A DNA stretch of 64,000 bases, from the NCBI RefSeq assembly GCF_018728565.1, contig NZ_JACSOI010000001.1:62001-126000 (forward strand), given 5' to 3'. Shown piece by piece: positions 17,915 through 25,785 of this stretch (its first letter is position 1; each line of letters opens with the position of its first letter). The stretch comes from Zobellia russellii. Lineage in GTDB: Bacteria; Bacteroidota; Bacteroidia; Flavobacteriales; Flavobacteriaceae. Below the pieces are notes generated by a model that saw only the letters and a program-made list of their open reading frames with translations, did not search any database and was not told the DNA's origin. The translations under genes were made by a program, and so were the position numbers.

Positions 17915-18244
17915 TTAGTCTTCATCGTCTTGAGCCATGTCTTCTGGGTCAGGCTCCACTACCGCTTCTGGATCATCATCATCAAAATCTTCATAATCAT
18001 CCTCATCATAATTCTCCATCGTATACTCAAGCTTGGCACTGATCTTAACCAAATACTTAGTATCCTCCGTTAAAACCTCAACCGCCTCAATACGCTCTCC
18101 ACTGGCATTTTTGAACGATATTATATTTCTATCATCATACCCATCTGGATATGCTTCTACCAACAGCTTAAGGACTTCAGGCGTCAACTTTTTAAAGTCT
18201 ACTATAACGCGCTTTAAATTTGTATTTTCTTTTCTGTTACTCAT
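17915..18244 (-). CDS. Small protein with acidic C-terminal tail, 109 aa
   Basis: I do not recognise a named domain. Residues 8-75 look like a compact alpha/beta fold (VIVDFKKLTPEVLKLLVEAYP, IISFKNASGERIEAVEVL). The last ~35 residues are almost all Asp/Glu. Its ATG overlaps the stop of the deoxyhypusine-synthase homologue by 4 bp, which shows co-translation and suggests a role linked to the polyamine operon. The acidic tail could bind cationic polyamines or a basic protein; this is speculation. Confidence 0.75.
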   Translation of the reverse strand: MSNRKENTNLKRVIVDFKKLTPEVLKLLVEAYPDGYDDRNIISFKNASGERIEAVEVLTEDTKYLVKISAKLEYTMENYDEDDYEDFDDDDPEAVVEPDPEDMAQDDED

Positions 18245-19224
18245 AGGTCAAGAAGATAAGCAAAAATTAATGGCGCAACAATGGTTGCATCGCTCTCAAT
18301 AATAAACTTAGGGGTATCTATATCTAATTTACCCCAAGTGATTTTTTCATTGGGAACCGCACCGGAGTACGACCCATAACTTGTTGTAGAATCACTAATC
18401 TGGCAGAAATAGCTCCAGAAAGGTGTATCCGTTCTTTCCATATCTTGATAAAGCATAGGCACTACGCAAATAGGAAAATCTCCTGCTATACCACCTCCAA
18501 TTTGGAAAAACCCGATTCCGTTTTCGGAATTGTCAGTGTACCAATCTGCCAAAAAGGTCATGTACTCAATTCCTGATTTTACGGTATTTGCCTTCAATTC
18601 GCCTTTTAGCACGTATGATGCAAAGATGTTACCCATAGTACTGTCTTCCCAACCTGGACAAACAATAGGTAGGTTTTTCTCCGCGGCAGCGTACATCCAT
18701 GAATCTTTTAAATCAATCTCATAATGCTCTTCAAGAACACCGGAAAGCAACATTTTGTACATATATTCATGCGGTAAGTAGCGTTCCCCTTTAGCTTCTG
18801 CATCTTTCCAAATCTTAACAATATGCTCTTGCAACCTTCTGAAAGCTTCCTCTTCCGGGATACAAGTATCCGTTACGCGGTTCAGGCCCTTTTCCAATAA
18901 TTCCCATTCCTCTTTTGGAGTTAGATCTCTATAATTAGGTACACGCTTGTAATGTGAGTGTGCTACCAGATTCATGATATCCTCTTCAAGATTGGCACCG
19001 GTACATGATATAATTTGCACCTTGTCCTGACGGATCATTTCGGCAAATATTTTACCTAATTCTGCGGTACTCATAGCACCTGCCAAAGAAACGAGCATCT
19101 TTGAGCCTTGCTCCAGTTGAGCTTCGTACCCTTTAGCTGCGTCTACCAAAGCAGCCGCATTAAAGTGCAAATAGTATTTTTCTATAAATTCTGAGATTGC
19201 TCCCTTAGTCTTCGTCATCTTCAA
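18241..19224 (-). CDS. Deoxyhypusine synthase family protein (probable polyamine aminobutyltransferase)
   Basis: The 327-residue protein is a full-length homologue of deoxyhypusine synthase. The C-terminal segment PNEKITWGKLDIDTPKFIIESDATIVAPL contains the lysine (in WGKL) that corresponds to the catalytic Lys of eukaryotic enzymes. NAD-binding segments such as SLAGAMSTAELG and ISCTGANLEEDIMNLVAH are also present. Bacteria lack eIF5A, so the bacterial homologues must use another acceptor; transfer onto putrescine to give homospermidine is the usual proposal. The gene overlaps the agmatinase gene by 20 bp and the acidic-protein gene by 4 bp, so it acts downstream of arginine-derived putrescine. 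Confidence 0.9.
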   Translation of the reverse strand: MKMTKTKGAISEFIEKYYLHFNAAALVDAAKGYEAQLEQGSKMLVSLAGAMSTAELGKIFAEMIRQDKVQIISCTGANLEEDIMNLVAHSHYKRVPNYRDLTPKEEWELLEKGLNRVTDTCIPEEEAFRRLQEHIVKIWKDAEAKGERYLPHEYMYKMLLSGVLEEHYEIDLKDSWMYAAAEKNLPIVCPGWEDSTMGNIFASYVLKGELKANTVKSGIEYMTFLADWYTDNSENGIGFFQIGGGIAGDFPICVVPMLYQDMERTDTPFWSYFCQISDSTTSYGSYSGAVPNEKITWGKLDIDTPKFIIESDATIVAPLIFAYLLDL

Positions 19225-20146
19225 ATTTTAAACCGTTATTGCCAGATTTGCTATCAACATCATAGGTGTTATCATATTCATCATCTACCGCCTCACCCAT
19301 AAATTTATAGCTAAGCATTTTATAATACAATTTTGCGGCAAGGAAATCCGAAGATTTTTCGGCTGGGTTAGGGCAAAGTTCAACAATATCAAAACCTACC
19401 ACATTCTTTTCCTCAAACACCTGTTTTAAGAACTCCAATGTTTCATACCAAAACAAACCGCCTGGTTCCGGAGTACCGGTAGACGGCATAATGGAAGGGT
19501 CAAACGCATCAAGATCAAAAGTAATTAGAACATTATCGGTCATTGCTTCAATAACCTTGTCCATCCAGTATTCATCTTGGGCCATGTCATGTGCGAAGAA
19601 CGTTTTTTCCTCATCCATGAATGTTTTCTCAATGGCATCCATAGAACGGATACCCACCTGAATTAAATTCGTGGTCTGGCTAGCTTCATGTACCGCACAA
19701 GCATGGTTATACTTTGTACCCCCATAAGACTCACGTAAGTCTGCGTGGGCATCTATCTGCAAAACGGTTAAATTATCAAAACACTCGTTAAATGCTCGTA
19801 TTGTACCTATTGAAATAGAATGCTCTCCTCCAAAAAGGGTAACGAACTTGTTGCGTTTAATGTATTTTTTGGTTCTCTTGTGCACAGCGTTTACCACAGC
19901 TTCTGGAGAACTGTTTTCCGTAATGGCTTCGGCTAAATGAATACCCTGCTCATAAACCTCTGTATTGGTCTCAATATCATACAGCTCCATATTCTCAGAA
20001 GCTTCTAAAAATGCTTGAGGGCCTTTATCGGCTCCTTTTCCCCAAGTACTTGTTCCATCGTAAGGCACAGGTATTAAAACTACCTTGGCCGTCTCTAATT
20101 GTGCGAATTTATCGGGAATTCCCGCATAATTCTTTGTTGTGCTCAT
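19205..20146 (-). CDS. speB: Agmatinase (ureohydrolase family)
   Basis: The start at 20146 (MSTTKNYAGIPDKF) gives a 313-residue enzyme of normal agmatinase length. The frame upstream to 20308 lies inside the decarboxylase gene in another frame and is not protein-like. Manganese-ligand motifs are complete: GGEHSISIG, DAHADLRE, and DLDAFDPS. The enzyme hydrolyses agmatine to putrescine and urea. It starts 16 bp after the arginine decarboxylase stop and runs into the deoxyhypusine-synthase homologue. The C-terminal tail is acidic (DEDED-like), like its small neighbour. Confidence 0.9.
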   Translation of the reverse strand: MSTTKNYAGIPDKFAQLETAKVVLIPVPYDGTSTWGKGADKGPQAFLEASENMELYDIETNTEVYEQGIHLAEAITENSSPEAVVNAVHKRTKKYIKRNKFVTLFGGEHSISIGTIRAFNECFDNLTVLQIDAHADLRESYGGTKYNHACAVHEASQTTNLIQVGIRSMDAIEKTFMDEEKTFFAHDMAQDEYWMDKVIEAMTDNVLITFDLDAFDPSIMPSTGTPEPGGLFWYETLEFLKQVFEEKNVVGFDIVELCPNPAEKSSDFLAAKLYYKMLSYKFMGEAVDDEYDNTYDVDSKSGNNGLKFEDDED

Positions 20147-20162
20147 CTTGATTAAATGAAGT

Positions 20163-21620
20163 TTATAGGTTTGATGTAATTTTTTGTGAAATGGTCTTAA
20201 CACTACCGTTCTTAGCGGTTTTTTCGGTTTCGTAACCCAATATACTAAGCAAGTCTTCTGCTTTTTGTTGCGGACTGAACTGTTCATAGATAAAGTTGCC
20301 ATTGGCATCCTTATCTATCAATATGTGTTTGGGTTGCGGAATCAAACAATGCTGTAACCCGCCGTAACCACCAATGGTCTCTTGGTAAGCCCCAGTGTTA
20401 AAGAACCCTATATACAAGGGCTTGTCCCGCCTGTATTTAGGTAGATAAATGGCGTTCATGTTTTGTTCGCTATTGTAATAATCATCGCTATCACACGTTA
20501 AACCACCCAATAAAACACGCTCATACTCATCGTTCCAGCGGTTTATAGGCAACATGATAAAACGTTTGTTAATGGCCCAAGTATCCGGTAAAGTGGTAAT
20601 GAAAGAAGAATCTATCATGTTCCATTTTTCACGATCGTTCTGCTGCTTTTGGTACAGAATCTCGTAAATGGCACCACCGCTTTCGCCTACGGTAAAACTT
20701 CCGAACTCAGTAAAAATGTGAGGCACGGGTACATCTGCCTCTTGGCATGTAATATTGATCTGATTTAGAATCTCATCGATCATATATTGATAATCGTACT
20801 CAAAGGCCAAAGAGTTCTTTATAGGAAAACCACCTCCAATATTTAAACTATCCAAAGACGGGCACATCTTTTTTAGACGTGTATAGACCTTAAGACACTT
20901 TAGCAGTTCGTTCCAATAGTAAGCATTATCACGAATTCCGGTGTTTATAAAAAAGTGAAGCATTTTTAGCTCTACCTTTTCATTATCCTTAATCTGGTTC
21001 TCGTAAAAGGGTACAATATTCTTATAGCCGATGCCCAGTCTAGAGGTATAGAACTCAAATTTTGGTTCTTCCTCAGAAGCTATACGGATGCCTATTTTGT
21101 AGGTATCATCAATTACTTCGGACAGCAGGTCAATCTCCTCATAATTATCAATAATGGGTATACAGTTCCTATGACCGTTATTAATAAGTCTAGCAATATT
21201 TTCTATGTACTGCTCACGTTTAAAACCGTTACAGATTACATAGGCATTGTCCTTTAATTTACCATCCCTTTTTAACTGCTCTACAATATTAATATCAAAA
21301 GCGGAAGACGTTTCAATATGGATATCGTTCTTTAAAGCCTCGTGTAGAATATGTTGAAAATGCGAACTTTTAGTACAGTAGCAATAATGGTATTTACCCT
21401 TGTAGGCGTTCTTCTCAATAGAATTTGCAAACCAGTTTTTTGCCTTATTAATATTGTCAGATATCTTAGGCAAATAAGTGAATTTTAACGGGCTACCATA
21501 TTTCTCTACCAGCTCTTTAAGCGGAATATCGTGAAATTTTAAATGCTCGTTCTCAAGCGTAAACTCTTCTTGAGGGAAAAAGTAAGTCTGATCGATTAGA
21601 TCGATATATTTATTATTCAT
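20163..21620 (-). CDS. speA: Arginine decarboxylase (PLP, alanine-racemase fold)
   Basis: This 485-residue fold-type III PLP decarboxylase is of the Bacteroidota arginine decarboxylase type. The PLP lysine is K84 in YCYCTKSSHF, the glycine loop is LNIGGGFP, and the C-terminal active-site motif is LLGGLTCDSDDYYN (with the conserved Cys-Asp). It is shorter than the ~650-residue E. coli SpeA. Arginine to agmatine is inferred from this family resemblance and from the agmatinase gene 16 bp downstream. It is the first gene of the polyamine operon and has an unusually long (450 bp) upstream region that contains a leader ORF. Confidence 0.87.
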   Translation of the reverse strand: MNNKYIDLIDQTYFFPQEEFTLENEHLKFHDIPLKELVEKYGSPLKFTYLPKISDNINKAKNWFANSIEKNAYKGKYHYCYCTKSSHFQHILHEALKNDIHIETSSAFDINIVEQLKRDGKLKDNAYVICNGFKREQYIENIARLINNGHRNCIPIIDNYEEIDLLSEVIDDTYKIGIRIASEEEPKFEFYTSRLGIGYKNIVPFYENQIKDNEKVELKMLHFFINTGIRDNAYYWNELLKCLKVYTRLKKMCPSLDSLNIGGGFPIKNSLAFEYDYQYMIDEILNQINITCQEADVPVPHIFTEFGSFTVGESGGAIYEILYQKQQNDREKWNMIDSSFITTLPDTWAINKRFIMLPINRWNDEYERVLLGGLTCDSDDYYNSEQNMNAIYLPKYRRDKPLYIGFFNTGAYQETIGGYGGLQHCLIPQPKHILIDKDANGNFIYEQFSPQQKAEDLLSILGYETEKTAKNGSVKTISQKITSNL

Positions 21621-21700
21621 TGTTAATTCTTGTGAATGAAAATCGGTATATTTTTTTAAGTAATGCGTTTGTACGCGTTATGAAATTGTTACCGATGGTA

Positions 21701-21874
21701 TCATATAAGAATTTGTTCCTGGGTAGTAGGAATAAAGAAGTAGTTGTGCTGGCTTTGCACAATAGAAGTGAAAAAATCGGAAGTTAGCTTTAAAATCCGG
21801 TCGCCCATCTTATGGGTTGCTATGAGATTTGACTTCCTAATCTCCCATAGCCCGAACATAGAAACACACTGCAT
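21701..21874 (-). CDS. Putative 57-codon leader ORF upstream of arginine decarboxylase
   Basis: An ATG-initiated frame reads MQCVSMFGLWEIRK... to ...PTTQEQILI and ends 80 nt before the decarboxylase ATG. The composition is protein-like (two Trp/Phe-rich N-terminal turns, mixed polar C-terminus), and an in-frame TAG lies just upstream of the start. A second in-frame ATG is codon 6. The frame contains two arginine codons that are uncommon in such genomes (AGG, CGG). It overlaps a foldable RNA segment (21796-21856), so it may act as a regulatory leader peptide for polyamine synthesis rather than as a free protein. I do not recognise a homologue, and coding status is unproven. Confidence 0.5.
   Translation of the reverse strand: MQCVSMFGLWEIRKSNLIATHKMGDRILKLTSDFFTSIVQSQHNYFFIPTTQEQILI
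21744..21856 (-). promoter_or_regulatory. Predicted structured leader RNA of the polyamine operon
   Basis: Read on the minus strand, an outer helix UUCGG/CCGGA (21852-21856 with 21796-21800) encloses two hairpins. One is GCUAUG-AGAUU type with a 2-nt GG bulge (21819-21829 with 21839-21851); the other is CCCAU-AAG-AUGGG (21804-21816). A separate hairpin UUGUGC/GCACAA follows at 21744-21762. The outer helix contains a G-U pair on the minus strand that would be a C-A mismatch on the plus strand, so the fold favours transcription toward speA. It does not match the conserved cores of the SAM, TPP, cobalamin or guanidine riboswitches that I checked by eye. Confidence 0.45.
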
Positions 21875-22071
21875 GTTGTTCAGCTAAAAGCTCATAATGC
21901 CTTCAGTTTTACGTCGCTAAAGACAGGACAAATGAAAACAAAAAAATTGTAAAAACAAGCGTTTTCAAAAAATTTACGATAAAACGCGAAAAAAAGTTTT
22001 TACAACTACAACTATATCAAAAAATATCATCTAATTATCTTATTTTTAAGACATTAAAACACCCTTGACAA

Positions 22072-22803
22072 ATGAAAAAAAACAGCATACCCCATCTCAA
22101 AAGCATCAGTTTATGCTTGCTCTTGGCCCTTACAAACATATTATATGCGCAAATACCTTCAAACACTTACTTTTTTGAGGAAGAAGTTGATGCAAAAAAC
22201 ATCACCCATGAACTCAAAATTGATGGTGATTATTTTACACATACCGTCTACGAAAAGAAACCGGCCCAATTTATCATGACGCGCGGTGGTTTTGTTCAAG
22301 TAAAAGATAACGAACTTGTATTACAATTGGAATTCAACTCTAATTATGAAAAGGACCAATTAAAAACGCTCAATATTCCCTTTAAAACCGAAGGTGAAAA
22401 TCTCATCCTTGAAATGAAATCCAAACAAACCTTTAAACCCATTGCCCCGTCAGAACAAGAGCTGGACGGCAAGTGGCTTTTCGTTACCCGTGGCCCAGAT
22501 ACGGGACAAGAACGAAGGGGTGAGGAAAACCCCAGAAAAACACTGAAATTTCTAAAGAACGGTCGTTTTCAATGGATAGCCTACAATACGGATACCATGA
22601 AATTTTTTGGCACCGGCGGCGGAAGTTTTTCTTCTAAAAACGGAAAGTATGTTGAGCATATTGAATTTTTCTCAAAAGATAATTCCCGTGTTGGTGCTAC
22701 CCTAAATTTTAATTATGAGCTAAAGAATGCGGACTGGCACCATACCGGAAAGAACAGCAAAGGAGAACCTATGTATGAGATTTGGGCCAAGAGAAAAAAT
22801 TGA
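22072..22803 (+). CDS. Secreted protein of unknown function, 243 aa
   Basis: A signal peptide (residues 1-27, ending LYAQ) precedes two beta-rich halves. The second half (about 128-243: GKWLFVTRGPDTGQERRGEENPRKTLKFLKNGRFQWIAY ... GEPMYEIWAKRKN) has the look of a lipocalin-like periplasmic domain, seen in proteins often labelled 'membrane or secreted protein'. The first half resembles a degenerate copy of the same fold (QFIMTRGGFVQVKDNELVLQLEFNS). No catalytic motif is visible. It is transcribed away from the polyamine operon and shares its long intergenic region. Confidence 0.75.
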   Translation: MKKNSIPHLKSISLCLLLALTNILYAQIPSNTYFFEEEVDAKNITHELKIDGDYFTHTVYEKKPAQFIMTRGGFVQVKDNELVLQLEFNSNYEKDQLKTLNIPFKTEGENLILEMKSKQTFKPIAPSEQELDGKWLFVTRGPDTGQERRGEENPRKTLKFLKNGRFQWIAYNTDTMKFFGTGGGSFSSKNGKYVEHIEFFSKDNSRVGATLNFNYELKNADWHHTGKNSKGEPMYEIWAKRKN

Positions 22804-22838
22804 AATTATTCGGTCTTAAAACAAGTTATCAACAATTC

Positions 22839-22858
22839 TTATGATAAAAATATCATAA
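22839..22858. repeat. AT-rich perfect inverted repeat
   Basis: TTATGATA and TATCATAA flank AAAA, 36 bp after the secreted-protein stop. It may be a weak terminator or a protein-binding site. Confidence 0.45.
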
Positions 22859-22927
22859 TTCATAAAAATAAAACACAATGTAAGCCTTCATGCGCCGTTA
22901 TAAACGGACAATCATAATAATGATGGT

Positions 22928-23035
22928 ATGAACCCCCTTACGAAAGAACAGATAAAGGAACTTGAGGAAAAGCTAGAGGAAAACAAAAAAAGGATAGACG
23001 AATTGGTGAAAAAATTTGACGTCTATAAGATCTAG
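22928..23035 (+). CDS. Putative 35-aa coiled-coil microprotein
   Basis: An ATG frame encodes a highly charged peptide with a heptad pattern (KEQIKELEEKLEENKKRIDE, then LVKKFDVYKI). Leucine and isoleucine fall at a/d-like positions, which is unusual for a random frame. It lies in an otherwise gene-free 419-bp stretch and ends 20 bp before the tRNA on the other strand. It has no known function; coding status rests on composition alone. Confidence 0.4.
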   Translation: MNPLTKEQIKELEEKLEENKKRIDELVKKFDVYKI

Positions 23036-23055
23036 TAAACCATTTCCAAGAAAAG

Positions 23056-23127
23056 TGACCCCGGCAAGAATCGAACTTGCATCTAAAGTTTAGGAAACTT
23101 CTATTCTATCCATTGAACTACGGGGCC
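23056..23127 (-). tRNA. tRNA-Arg (anticodon CCT)
   Basis: A full cloverleaf can be drawn on the minus strand. Acceptor stem GGCCCCG/CGGGGTC is closed by one G-T pair. The anticodon stem GAAGT/ACTTT holds the loop TTCCTAA (anticodon CCT, reading AGG). The T stem GCAAG/CTTGC holds TTCGATT. The discriminator is A and the CCA end is not encoded. Confidence 0.95.
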
Positions 23128-23222
23128 AATTAATCCAGAGGGCAAAAATAAAGTTTTTTTAGAAGTGCAGAAACAACCGGACAACTAATTTTAGACCGTT
23201 TCAGGTAAAAAGTCTTTGACGC

Positions 23223-24038
23223 TTACTCTGTTATTTCTTTTACAAAATTAACAATCAACGGTAAGGCCGGATAGACCATGATATGGCCATAACCATCAAG
23301 TTCCATGAGCTGTACATTTGGGTGGCCCAAAACCTTCATCATCCTATAAAAATAAGCTACCTCTTCATAACGTCCTAACAGCTCCAACTCACGATTGCCG
23401 GTTACCAACAACATAGGTGGCGCATCTTTACGAACATGGAATAGGGGCGCATATTTATCTACAATAGGCTGGGTTCCTTCTATTCCCATTTCTTTACGAA
23501 CGGTCATATGCGTTATGGTATGCCCGCTTAACGGAGCCAGGCCTGCAATTTTATTGGCATCTATACCATGTTTTTCCAAGTAGGATTTATCCAACCCAAC
23601 CATACTTGCCAAATATCCACCGGCAGAATGACCGGAAACAAAAATCTTATCAGAACTACCATTATACTCAGAGATATTCTTAAAAACCCAAGCTACTGCC
23701 GCTGCCGCATCTTCTATATAGACGGGGTGTTTTACTTTGGGATGCATCCTATAATTAACGGCCACCACTATAATACCTTTTTCCTCCAGTCCCTCCGGAA
23801 TATTCTTCTGTCCATTTTCCAGCCCGCCACCATGAAACCAAACCACAACGGGAGCACTAATACTATCTTTGGGATAGTAAACATCTAACTTGCAACGTTC
23901 TTTTAAGTATTGATTTTGGGATTGGACGGTTTCCGGGTAATAGGGAATATTCTCCTTTAGGATATACCCCTCTTGACCAAAGGCGGTAGTAACCACCATT
24001 AACAAACTAAAAAAAACAACCCTTACACTAAATATCAT
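23223..24038 (-). CDS. Secreted alpha/beta-hydrolase (esterase)
   Basis: This 271-residue protein has a signal peptide (to about residue 21, TTAFGQ). Its alpha/beta hydrolase fold is of the BD-FAE/Abhydrolase_3 type. The oxyanion HGGG (WFHGGGLENG) and the nucleophile elbow GHSAGGYLA are clear, and the C-terminal His is in DGYGHIMVYP. It would cleave acyl or aryl esters in the periplasm. It is the last gene of the TRAP transporter cluster, 11 bp after dctM, which suggests that the imported substrate is first released from an ester (for example an acetylated or aromatic-esterified sugar). That role is inference. Confidence 0.88.
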   Translation of the reverse strand: MIFSVRVVFFSLLMVVTTAFGQEGYILKENIPYYPETVQSQNQYLKERCKLDVYYPKDSISAPVVVWFHGGGLENGQKNIPEGLEEKGIIVVAVNYRMHPKVKHPVYIEDAAAAVAWVFKNISEYNGSSDKIFVSGHSAGGYLASMVGLDKSYLEKHGIDANKIAGLAPLSGHTITHMTVRKEMGIEGTQPIVDKYAPLFHVRKDAPPMLLVTGNRELELLGRYEEVAYFYRMMKVLGHPNVQLMELDGYGHIMVYPALPLIVNFVKEITE

Positions 24039-24049
24039 ACGCTCTAGCT

Positions 24050-25324
24050 TTAATCTATAAACAGATTAGGTAAAGCTAACGAAAACCAAGGAAACAAGGT
24101 TACCAGAATGAGTACCAAAAAACTGACCAATAAAAACGGCATACCCGCCTTACTTACTTCCCCAATAGATATTTTACCGATACTAGATGCCACAAAAAGA
24201 CAAACACCTACAGGTGGAGTGGTTAAACCAATAATTAGATTCAATACGGCTATTACCGCAAAATGAATAGGGTCAACATCTACTGCCAAAGCAACCTTTA
24301 ACAAAATGGGAAAAAGAATAAGTAATGCCGCAATAGTTTCCATAAAAGTCCCGACCACTATAAGTAGCAAATTTATGAGCAATAGCACTACGTATTTATT
24401 GTCCGTAAAACCTAAAATCTCATTGGAGATACTTTGTGGAATCTGCTCCGTAATCAATATATAACCGAATAGATTGGCAAAACCAACCAGCACCATAAGC
24501 GATGCCGAAGTTTTCATGCTGTCTAAAAAAACCACTTGAATGTTCTTGAAATTCAAGCGTTTATAAACAAATTTACCTATTACTAAAGCGTACACCACGG
24601 CAATAATAGAAGCCTCGGTAGGAGTGAAAATTCCGCCGATAATACCGTATAGAATAATAAAAGTCATTAAAAGCGACCAAAACGTATCTACAAAACCACG
24701 TGCCACTTGCTTAAAACTGCTACGGGCATGTTTGGGGTAATTTTTCTTTTTTGATATGAAATAAGCCGTCAACAATAACCCTATTCCTAAAAGTAATCCT
24801 GGCAACGCACCGGCAAGAAACAATTTACCCACGGAAAGTCCACTTAAAGTAGCCGCAATAATCATAGGCACACTTGGTGGTATTATAGGCCCTATAGTAG
24901 AGGAAGCCGCAGTAACCGCACATGAAAAGCCAGTATCGTAACCTTCCTTTTTCATTGCAGGAATCATAATAGACCCCATGCTTGCCGTATCTGAAATAGC
25001 CGTACCGGAAATACCGGCAAACAGCATTGACGCCCCAATGTTCACTAAAGAAAGTCCTCCTCTAATATGCCCCAACAAATGGTTACAAAACGTGATGATT
25101 TTTTCCGTTAGTCCGCCTTGGTTCATAAGATTTCCTGCCATAATAAAACCGGGAACACTTAAAAGCACGAACACATCTATGCCTGCATACATTTTCATAG
25201 GTACGATAATCAACGGAATACCTTTCATCAAAATATAGCTCAAACAAGAAAGTCCCAGCGCAAAGGCTATTGGAAAACGCAGCACAAGACACACGATAAA
25301 TACAATAACAAGAACCCAAATCAT
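24050..25324 (-). CDS. dctM: TRAP transporter large permease (DctM)
   Basis: The 424-residue protein has about a dozen hydrophobic segments and the DctM signatures MIPAMKKEGYDTGFSCAVTAASSTIGPIIPPSVPMII and LIIGLTTPPVGVCLFVAS. It is the ion-coupled membrane subunit of a tripartite ATP-independent periplasmic transporter for organic acids, such as uronates or sialic-acid-like compounds. It overlaps the DctQ gene by 4 bp and lies 11 bp before the esterase gene. Confidence 0.95.
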   Translation of the reverse strand: MIWVLVIVFIVCLVLRFPIAFALGLSCLSYILMKGIPLIIVPMKMYAGIDVFVLLSVPGFIMAGNLMNQGGLTEKIITFCNHLLGHIRGGLSLVNIGASMLFAGISGTAISDTASMGSIMIPAMKKEGYDTGFSCAVTAASSTIGPIIPPSVPMIIAATLSGLSVGKLFLAGALPGLLLGIGLLLTAYFISKKKNYPKHARSSFKQVARGFVDTFWSLLMTFIILYGIIGGIFTPTEASIIAVVYALVIGKFVYKRLNFKNIQVVFLDSMKTSASLMVLVGFANLFGYILITEQIPQSISNEILGFTDNKYVVLLLINLLLIVVGTFMETIAALLILFPILLKVALAVDVDPIHFAVIAVLNLIIGLTTPPVGVCLFVASSIGKISIGEVSKAGMPFLLVSFLVLILVTLFPWFSLALPNLFID

Positions 25325-25785
25325 ACTTTAGAATTTTTATAATTTCTTTGAATCCTTTTCCACAGATAATAACTAATAGAAGCAGACATAATGAACATAC
25401 TAAAAAACGCAATGCCCATATTAAAACCCATACTGGGGGACTTCTCAGGAATACCCAACACTACAAATTGTATAGAATAAATAGCCATGAGCACAAACAA
25501 AAGCAAGACTATTACCGGAATAACCTTAACCAACGTACGCTGCATACGCACAGGAAACCTGCTAAAGAACATATCTAAATGCACGTAATATTCGCTCTTC
25601 ATGGCCAGACCGGCACCAAAAGATGTAGCATAGATAAAAAAGAGCCTTGAGGCTTCTTCCGTCCAAGAAGGAGTTGCAAGCGGAGTAAACCTGCAAAAAA
25701 TTTGTAATAACACCGTGGCAATCAGCCCCCACGTACTTAGTAACGCACCCACTTTTAGAATACGTCCAATAGCTTTATGAAGCAT
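25321..25785 (-). CDS. dctQ: TRAP transporter small permease (DctQ)
   Basis: A 154-residue protein with four hydrophobic helices and the DctQ-type segment WTEEASRLFFIYATSFGAGLAMKSEYYVHLDMF. It partners DctM in the membrane. It overlaps the substrate-binding gene by 11 bp and dctM by 4 bp, so all three subunits are co-translated. Confidence 0.93.
   Translation of the reverse strand: MLHKAIGRILKVGALLSTWGLIATVLLQIFCRFTPLATPSWTEEASRLFFIYATSFGAGLAMKSEYYVHLDMFFSRFPVRMQRTLVKVIPVIVLLLFVLMAIYSIQFVVLGIPEKSPSMGFNMGIAFFSMFIMSASISYYLWKRIQRNYKNSKV

Noticed and set aside
18241-19224. Deoxyhypusine synthase as evidence of archaeal or eukaryotic origin
   Set aside because: Homologues are widespread in bacteria beside agmatinase, and base composition here equals that of the neighbours.
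20147-20308. N-terminal extension of agmatinase
   Set aside because: The extra 54 codons lie inside the decarboxylase gene in another frame; the ATG at 20146 gives the normal family length.
21744-21874. SAM-I riboswitch before speA
   Set aside because: A GCAACC-like string is present, but the kink-turn, GA-rich core and P4 consensus are absent and the sequence is an open reading frame.
23056-23127. tRNA-Arg(CCT) as partner of the AGG codon in the speA leader ORF
   Set aside because: The match is appealing, but AGG codons occur genome-wide and proximity (1.2 kb) is not evidence of function.
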